Shown here piece after piece: positions 59,138 through 64,000 of a stretch of DNA of 64,000 nt (the first letter of the stretch is position 1; every line of letters begins with the position of its first letter). Both the position numbers and the translations under genes were made by a program. Below the pieces are notes generated by a model. The model had not been told where the DNA came from, did not search any database, and saw nothing but the letters and a program-made list of their open reading frames with translations. Source of the DNA: DASXKD01 sp963762735 (GTDB taxonomy: Bacteria; Actinomycetota; Actinomycetes; Streptosporangiales; Streptosporangiaceae). Location of the stretch: assembly GCA_963762735.1 (NCBI GenBank), contig CAVXMG010000029.1, positions 186,001 through 250,000 of the forward strand, read 5' to 3'.

Positions 59138-60253
59138 ATGAACGCACTCGAAGGTACCGAGGTGTCCCGGCAGGCCAGCACGAGCGGAGATGGAACGCGG
59201 CCCGGGCCAGGCCGGCCGACGGTGACCAGCCCGGTATCGCGCGATGCCTGGGACCGGCTGCTGCGCTCTGACCCGGATGCGGTGGTGACCCAGTCGCTGG
59301 CGTGGCGGGACGCGGTGCTCGCCGATGGCCGCTACCGGGACGTGAGCCGCCTGTATGAGTTCGGCTCCGGTCACCGGATCGCGTTGCCGCTGGTGCGCCG
59401 CAGGCATGTCACCGCCTGGACCGGGACGACGGCCTCGTGGCCGCGCGCCTGGGGCGTGGGCGGGCCCATCTGCCAGGACGGCAAGGTCAGCGTGGCGGAG
59501 GCAGCGGCGGTCCTGGCGGACCTGGCCGGCGGCACCCTGGCCGCCGAGGTCCGGCTGCCCGAGGGAGCGGACGACGCCTGGCTCACCGCGGCGCGCGGCT
59601 ACCGGGTCGAGGAGCGCGGCGTCCACGTGCTCGACCTGGCCGGCGGATTCAGCGAGGTCTGGTCGCACCGGTTCCGCGGCACCGCACGGACCGCGGTGCG
59701 CAAGGCGGAGCGGGCCGGCCTCGAGGTGGAGGTCGACAGGTCCGGCCAGGCATTGCAGGTGTTTTTTGAGCTCTACGAAAAGTCCATCAGGCGCTGGGCC
59801 GCCATGCAGCACGAGCCCGTGGTGCTCACCCGATGGCGGACGATCCGGGCCACCTCGCCCCGGACGCTGGCGGCGGTCTCCCGGAATTTCGCGAAGGACT
59901 GCGAGATCTGGGTCGCGCGGGCGAAGGGAGCGCCGATCGCGGCCATCGTGGTGCTCCGCTCCGGATCAAAGGCCAAATACTGGCGGGGCGCGATGGACAA
60001 GGAATTGGCCACCCCGGTCCGGGCCAACGAGTATCTCCATTCGCTCGCCATCGAGGAGGCCTGCCGGGATGGATGCCGCTATTACGAGATGGGGCAGTCG
60101 AGGCCAGGCTCCTCGCTCGCGGCGTTCAAGGAGAAGCTGGGCGCCACGCTGCAGCCCGGTTACACACTTCGCGCCGAGCGGCTTCCGCTGGATGCCGCTC
60201 GCCGCCATGCCAGGGACGCGGTCAAGTCACTGATCGGGTTCCGCGATGTCTGA
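59138..60253 (+). CDS. FemAB/GNAT-type acyltransferase (CelD/BcsL-like)
   Basis: 371 residues. Double-GNAT layout of the FemAB group: T-Q-S-L-A-W-R-D-A-V near residue 52, a weakly conserved first half, then R-F-R-G-T-A-R-T-A-V-R-K-A, the strand with I-A-A-I-V-V-L-R-S-G, and Y-Y-E-M-G-Q-S-R-P-G-S-S-L-A-A-F-K-E-K-L-G at the end. Relatives add amino acids or acyl groups to cell-wall precursors or polysaccharide. It follows the deacetylase fusion by 8 bases, so both may decorate the same glycan. Confidence 0.85.
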   Translation: MNALEGTEVSRQASTSGDGTRPGPGRPTVTSPVSRDAWDRLLRSDPDAVVTQSLAWRDAVLADGRYRDVSRLYEFGSGHRIALPLVRRRHVTAWTGTTASWPRAWGVGGPICQDGKVSVAEAAAVLADLAGGTLAAEVRLPEGADDAWLTAARGYRVEERGVHVLDLAGGFSEVWSHRFRGTARTAVRKAERAGLEVEVDRSGQALQVFFELYEKSIRRWAAMQHEPVVLTRWRTIRATSPRTLAAVSRNFAKDCEIWVARAKGAPIAAIVVLRSGSKAKYWRGAMDKELATPVRANEYLHSLAIEEACRDGCRYYEMGQSRPGSSLAAFKEKLGATLQPGYTLRAERLPLDAARRHARDAVKSLIGFRDV

Positions 60254-60352
60254 GTGCCATGTGCTTGCGACGAGTGTCTTGGAGGTCACGATCGTGTCGC
60301 TTTGTAATCCTTAGGTAAACCTGCGGGGCATATGTCCCGTCTTTGTTACGTC

Positions 60353-60367
60353 AGCCGGTTACCGGCT
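60353..60367. promoter_or_regulatory. Perfect 15-bp palindrome before the polyprotein gene
   Basis: AGCCGGT-T-ACCGGCT in the 190-base gap upstream of GTG 60447. A candidate operator; the gap is otherwise AT-richer than the flanking genes and probably holds a promoter. Confidence 0.45.
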
Positions 60368-60446
60368 GGGGGGAGGGGGGCTCATTGCCCGTTTACACAA
60401 TCGGATACCCCGCTCGCGTTGCCCGTCGAGGGGGGGCAGCCACGCC

Positions 60447-62093
60447 GTGACCGAACTGGCCCCGCCGGTTCTGGTCGGCAATTTGTACTTGGACGCGCCG
60501 CTGCCGGAGCTTGATGGCAAGGGGCGGTACCGGGGTGCGCGCATGCTCGTGTGGTTGCACGGCCGCCCGCTCGGCGAGGTCGTGCTCCCGCTGGGCGGGC
60601 AGCCGCTGCCGCCGCGGCGGCTCGCGGACCAGGTCTGGTCCGTGCTCGGCGAGCGCATCGCCAAGCATTGCGCCGACGACGGCATCTCACCGCCGGGCAG
60701 CCTGCCGGTGACCGGCATCGCCCTGCCCGAGCAGGCACGCTGTGCGGTCCGCCGGATGCTGGCCGACGAGCCGCGGGTCACGGTGGTCATCGCCACCCGG
60801 GACCGCACCGACAGCCTGCTGCGCTGCCTGGCCTCGGTGTCCCGGCTGAACTACCGCGCGTTCGACGTCGTCGTCGTGGACAGCGCACCGGCCAGCGACC
60901 TGACCGCTCGGACGCTGGCCGGGCGCCAGGAATGGCCCTTCGGCCTGCGCTACCTGCGGGCGCCCCGTCCCGGGCTGGCCCTCGCCCACAACGAGGCATT
61001 GTGCGCGGTCACCGGCGAGATCGTGGCGTTCACCGACGACGACGTCGAAGTGGATATCGAATGGCTGAGCGCGTACGCGGAGGCGTTCACCGAGACCGGC
61101 GCCGCCTGCGTGACCGGCCTGATCCTCCCCGCCGAACTGCAGACCAGGGCGCAGCTCCTGGTGGAGCGGTCCGGCGGGTTCGCCCGGGGTTTCACCCGTC
61201 GCACGTTCACCCGCGACATGCCGGACCCCGAGCCGCTGTTCCCGTTCACGGCGGGGCGGTTCGGGTCCGGGGCGAACATGGCGTTCCGCACCGACTGGCT
61301 GCTCACCCACGGCGGTTTCGACCCGGCCACCGGCGCGGGGACCCCGGCCAAGGGCGGCGACGACCTGATCGCGTTCCTGCGCACCATCGTCGACGGCGGG
61401 ACGCTGGTCTACGAGCCCGCCGCGGTGGTGCGGCACTGGCACCGCCGGGACTACCAGGGAATGCGCCGCCAGGCGTTCGGCTACGGGATGGGCCTGGGTG
61501 CCTACCTGACCGCGGCGGTCTGGCGCAGGCCCGTGCTGCTCGCCGCGATGCTCCGCCGGGCCGGGCCCGCGGCCGTGCACCTGCTCGGCTCGCATTCGGA
61601 GAAGAACTCCGGCCGCGGCGAGTCGTTCCCCCGCGAGCTGGTATGGCGGGAACTGGCCGGAGTGATGGCCGGCCCGTTCGGCTACGCGCGGAGCCGCTGG
61701 CGCTACCGCGGTCACCGGCCGCTCAAGCCCGGGGCACTTCCGATGAGCGCGGCCGCGTCGCTTGGCATCCAGACCCGGCGGCGGCTGCGCGGGCTCTACG
61801 GGGAATCGCTGCTGCGCACGGGTCACCTGCTGGTCGCGAACGCGGTGTTCAACGCGGGCTTCGGGGTGCTGTACTGGCTGCTGGCGGCCCGCTTCTACGC
61901 GCCGGCGGTGGTGGCCGTCAACTCGGCCGCCATCTCCGCGATGATGCTGCTGGCCGGTGCCGCCCAGCTCAATCTGATGAGCGCACTGCTGCGGTTCGTG
62001 CCCACCTCGGGCGCCGCGGCCGGCCGGATGATCCGCCGCGGCTACCTGGTCGGCGGCACGCTGTCCGGCGTGGTGGCGTTCGTGTTCGTGCAC
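60447..62093 (+). CDS. Family 2 glycosyltransferase joined to N-terminal half of a flippase (frame 1 of 3)
   Basis: From GTG 60447. Residues about 110-330 are a GT-A domain: R-V-T-V-V-I-A-T-R-D-R-T, F-D-V-V-V-V-D-S-A, A-F-T-D-D-D-V-E (metal site), and G-A-N-M-A-F-R-T-D-W. After residue 450 come membrane segments (H-L-L-V-A-N-A-V-F-N-A-G-F-G-V-L-Y) typical of MATE/Wzx-like polysaccharide flippases. This frame fails at about 62093, where V-A-F-V-F-V-H should go on in the next frame as R-L-H-V-W-A-P-D. An extra C in AGGCCTG explains the shift. Confidence 0.82.
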
Positions 62094-62545
62094 AGGCCTG
62101 CACGTGTGGGCGCCCGACGGGCTGGAAGACATGCTGCAGCCCGGATATCCCGCGATCTCGTTCGTGGTGGCCACGATCCTGTGGTCGATCTTCGTGATGC
62201 AGGACAACGCGCTGGTCGCGGTGGGCCGGCCGGGCGGGGTGCCGGCCGAGAACACGTCCTTCGCGGTGCTGAAGATCGTGCTGATCGCCGTGTTTGCCTT
62301 CGGCGCGGCGAGCCACACCGGGATCTGGTGGTCGTGGACCGCCGCGATGGCCGTCTGCGTCGGCGGGACCAGCGTCTACCTGTTCGGCCGGGCGGTGCCC
62401 GCGTTCGTCCGGGCCCACGCGCACGAGCAGGCGGAGGTCGTGACCCTGCGCGACCTGCGCCGGTTCGTCGGGCCCGACTACGTGGGCGCGCTGGCCTGGA
62501 TCGCGTGCACCTCGCTGGTGCCATTGATTGTCCTCGACCTGGCTG
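62094..62545 (+). CDS. Middle part of the flippase domain (frame 2 of 3)
   Basis: Continues the flippase started upstream: L-E-D-M-L-Q-P-G-Y-P-A-I-S-F-V-V-A, M-Q-D-N-A-L-V-A-V-G-R, V-P-A-E-N-T-S-F, and V-T-L-R-D-L-R-R-F-V-G-P-D-Y. Three to four membrane segments. The frame ends near V-P-L-I-V-L-D-L, where a second one-base shift at about 62545 moves to the final frame. It has no start codon or ribosome site of its own that looks real (ATG-type start at 62104 is GTG-like and internal). Confidence 0.65.
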
Positions 62546-63997
62546 GCGCTCGCCACGCTGCGCGCGTTCTCGCTGCCCTGGTCGATGTGCATCGCCCTGT
62601 ACTCGGTGCCGAGCGCGTTCGGGCAGTCCCTGGTGGCGCACACCGTCCGCAACCAGGAACTGCTTGAGGTCAACTACCGGCGGGCGGTCCAGCACACGCT
62701 CACGCTGCTCACGCCGGTGGTGGCGCTCGTGGTGGCCTTTGCCCCCATCGGCCTGCGCTTGTTCGGTCCGTACTACGCCGAGCACAGCACGGCGACGCTG
62801 CGGCTGCTGTCGATCTCCGCGTTCCCGAGCGCGGTGGTCACCCTGTCGGTCAGCAAGGCCCGGGTAGTCCGCCGGATGTCCGCCGTCGTCGGCATCCTCG
62901 TCGGGCTGAGCGTGCTGGTACTCGGGCTGACCTATTTGCTGGTGCCGCGCATGGGCGTGGTCGGCGCTGCGGTCGCCTGGCTGACTGCGCAGTGTGTGGT
63001 GGCCGGTGTGCTGCTGATCCGCGACCACGATCCGGACATCCGCGTCAGGCTGGTGCGGTTGGCCCGGGGCGGGGTGCCCGCAGACGTGGTGCAGACCGCG
63101 CTGGCCAACGGTATCTGGGAGCAGGAAAAGGCGCTGCGTACCGCCTCGGACACCGCGGTGATCATGGTCAAGATCGTCGAGGGAAGGTCCGGCGTGCTGA
63201 AGGTGGCGGCCACCGACAGCGGCATGGACAGCCTGCGCCGGGAGGTCGAGGTGCTGAGACGGCTCAGCTCGGACGAGCGGCTGGGCGCCTGGCGGTCCCT
63301 GCTGCCGGTTCCCTGGCAGGCCGGGGGGATCGGCGGCGGCGGCGCGTTCCTGCTGACCAACCGGCTGCCCGGGCGCACGCTCCACCCGGGCATGGCGCGC
63401 CGCATCACCGCGTCGGCGTTTTACGCCATCGCGCCGCTGCACAACCTCGACCGGGGCGTCCGGTACGCCGACGACGCCATGCTGCGCTGCTGGGTGGATG
63501 AGCCGGTCGCGGAGATCGCCCGGGCCGTGCCGGAGACCGCCGGCCTGGAGCGGATGGCCGCCGGGCTGCACGACTACCTGGCAGGCAGGCTGGTCACGCT
63601 GGGCTGGACGCACGGCGACTTCTACTCGGGGAACGTGCTCGCCGGCCCGGACGGCCTGGTGACCGGGATCGTGGATTGGAGCCAGGCACGGGAGCAGGAC
63701 CTGCTGGCCCTGGACCTGGTGTTCTGGCTGCTGACCGTGCCCGGGCCCGGGCACGGGTACCCGCGCTCGTTCGGCGCCCGGGTGGCCGCCGGGCTGCGCC
63801 AGCCCTGGACCATGGCGGAGAGCGGCTTGATCGGGACCGTCATCGACGGGGAGCCGATCAGCCAGCGGGTGCTGCTGCTGCTCGCCTGGCTCAGGCACGT
63901 GGCAGGCAACCTGGAAAAGTCCGACCGGTACGCGGACAGCGTGCTGTGGGCGCGGCGCAACATCACGCCCGTGCTCAAGGCGGTAGCCCGTGATTGA
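62528..63997 (+). CDS. C-terminal flippase helices fused to an aminoglycoside-phosphotransferase-type kinase (frame 3 of 3)
   Basis: The first about 160 residues finish the flippase (L-A-L-A-T-L-R-A-F-S-L-P-W, V-P-S-A-F-G-Q-S-L, M-G-V-V-G-A-A-V-A-W-L). From about 63090 a kinase domain of the APH/choline kinase group follows: a lysine in G-V-L-K-V-A-A, T-L-G-W-T-H-G-D-F-Y-S-G-N-V-L (Brenner motif) and G-I-V-D-W-S-Q-A-R as metal Asp. It would phosphorylate a sugar or lipid. With the upstream frames corrected the whole gene codes for about 1,180 residues. It stops at TGA 63997, close to the window edge. Confidence 0.78.
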   Translation: MSSTWLALATLRAFSLPWSMCIALYSVPSAFGQSLVAHTVRNQELLEVNYRRAVQHTLTLLTPVVALVVAFAPIGLRLFGPYYAEHSTATLRLLSISAFPSAVVTLSVSKARVVRRMSAVVGILVGLSVLVLGLTYLLVPRMGVVGAAVAWLTAQCVVAGVLLIRDHDPDIRVRLVRLARGGVPADVVQTALANGIWEQEKALRTASDTAVIMVKIVEGRSGVLKVAATDSGMDSLRREVEVLRRLSSDERLGAWRSLLPVPWQAGGIGGGGAFLLTNRLPGRTLHPGMARRITASAFYAIAPLHNLDRGVRYADDAMLRCWVDEPVAEIARAVPETAGLERMAAGLHDYLAGRLVTLGWTHGDFYSGNVLAGPDGLVTGIVDWSQAREQDLLALDLVFWLLTVPGPGHGYPRSFGARVAAGLRQPWTMAESGLIGTVIDGEPISQRVLLLLAWLRHVAGNLEKSDRYADSVLWARRNITPVLKAVARD

Positions 63998-64000
63998 GCG

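Overview
This window is high-GC actinobacterial DNA. The signs are frequent GTG starts with G/C third codon positions, a mycothiol-type DinB enzyme, an F420-type oxidoreductase, the Mec-CysO-CysM cysteine pathway, DUF3039, a PucR regulator, an AfsR/SARP regulator and a PafBC-type DNA-damage promoter at uvrA. It looks like a filamentous soil actinomycete (Streptosporangiales/Frankia/Catenulispora-like); the genus cannot be fixed from sequence alone. No intact tRNA, no rRNA and no CRISPR array was seen.

Layout. 0-8.3 kb: metallo-hydrolase, DinB enzyme, uvrA, a probably degenerate Ser/Thr kinase, small regulators, and a membrane-protein/winged-helix module with three palindromic operators. 8.3-16.8 kb: a one-strand one-carbon cluster (MetE-like methyltransferase, MidA-like methyltransferase, two-part methylenetetrahydrofolate reductase, PurU, a homocysteine methyltransferase/MTHFR fusion, PucR regulator). 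16.9-23.4 kb: a CrtI-like oxidoreductase whose 3' end carries a piece of tRNA-Phe, then an AT-richer, decayed stretch with broken genes, cspA and an acetate-transporter-like gene. 23.5-29.2 kb: an XRE/TPR regulator with NUDIX partner, then a fahA/FAD-monooxygenase/metallo-hydrolase operon.

29.3-36.6 kb is the most interesting region. It holds a 66-residue peptide with 12 cysteines, a MauD/TlpA-like thiol protein, an ABC exporter, a MauE-like membrane protein, a signal peptidase and a SARP regulator. They are all on one strand, and four 11-bp-phased repeats lie upstream of the peptide gene. This reads as a dedicated system for making, oxidising, cleaving and exporting a disulfide-rich peptide. 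36.7-50.8 kb is mainly housekeeping: thioredoxin, malic enzyme, YqgE, DUF3039, a second membrane-protein/winged-helix module, nicotinamide/nicotinate salvage, ClpS-DUF2017-Mec-CysO-CysM, thioesterase and a cAMP-phosphodiesterase-like MBL protein. 51-64 kb is a cell-surface glycan island: glycosyltransferases, multi-pass membrane proteins, a deacetylase-glycosidase fusion, a FemAB/GNAT protein and a glycosyltransferase-flippase-kinase polyprotein.

Two features cut across the window. One is a family of about ten short GC-rich palindromic repeats that sit at gene junctions between 1.6 and 45 kb and are absent from the glycan island. The other is an unusual number of single-base frameshifts with protein-like sequence on both sides. 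These point either to assembly indels or to real gene decay or phase variation.
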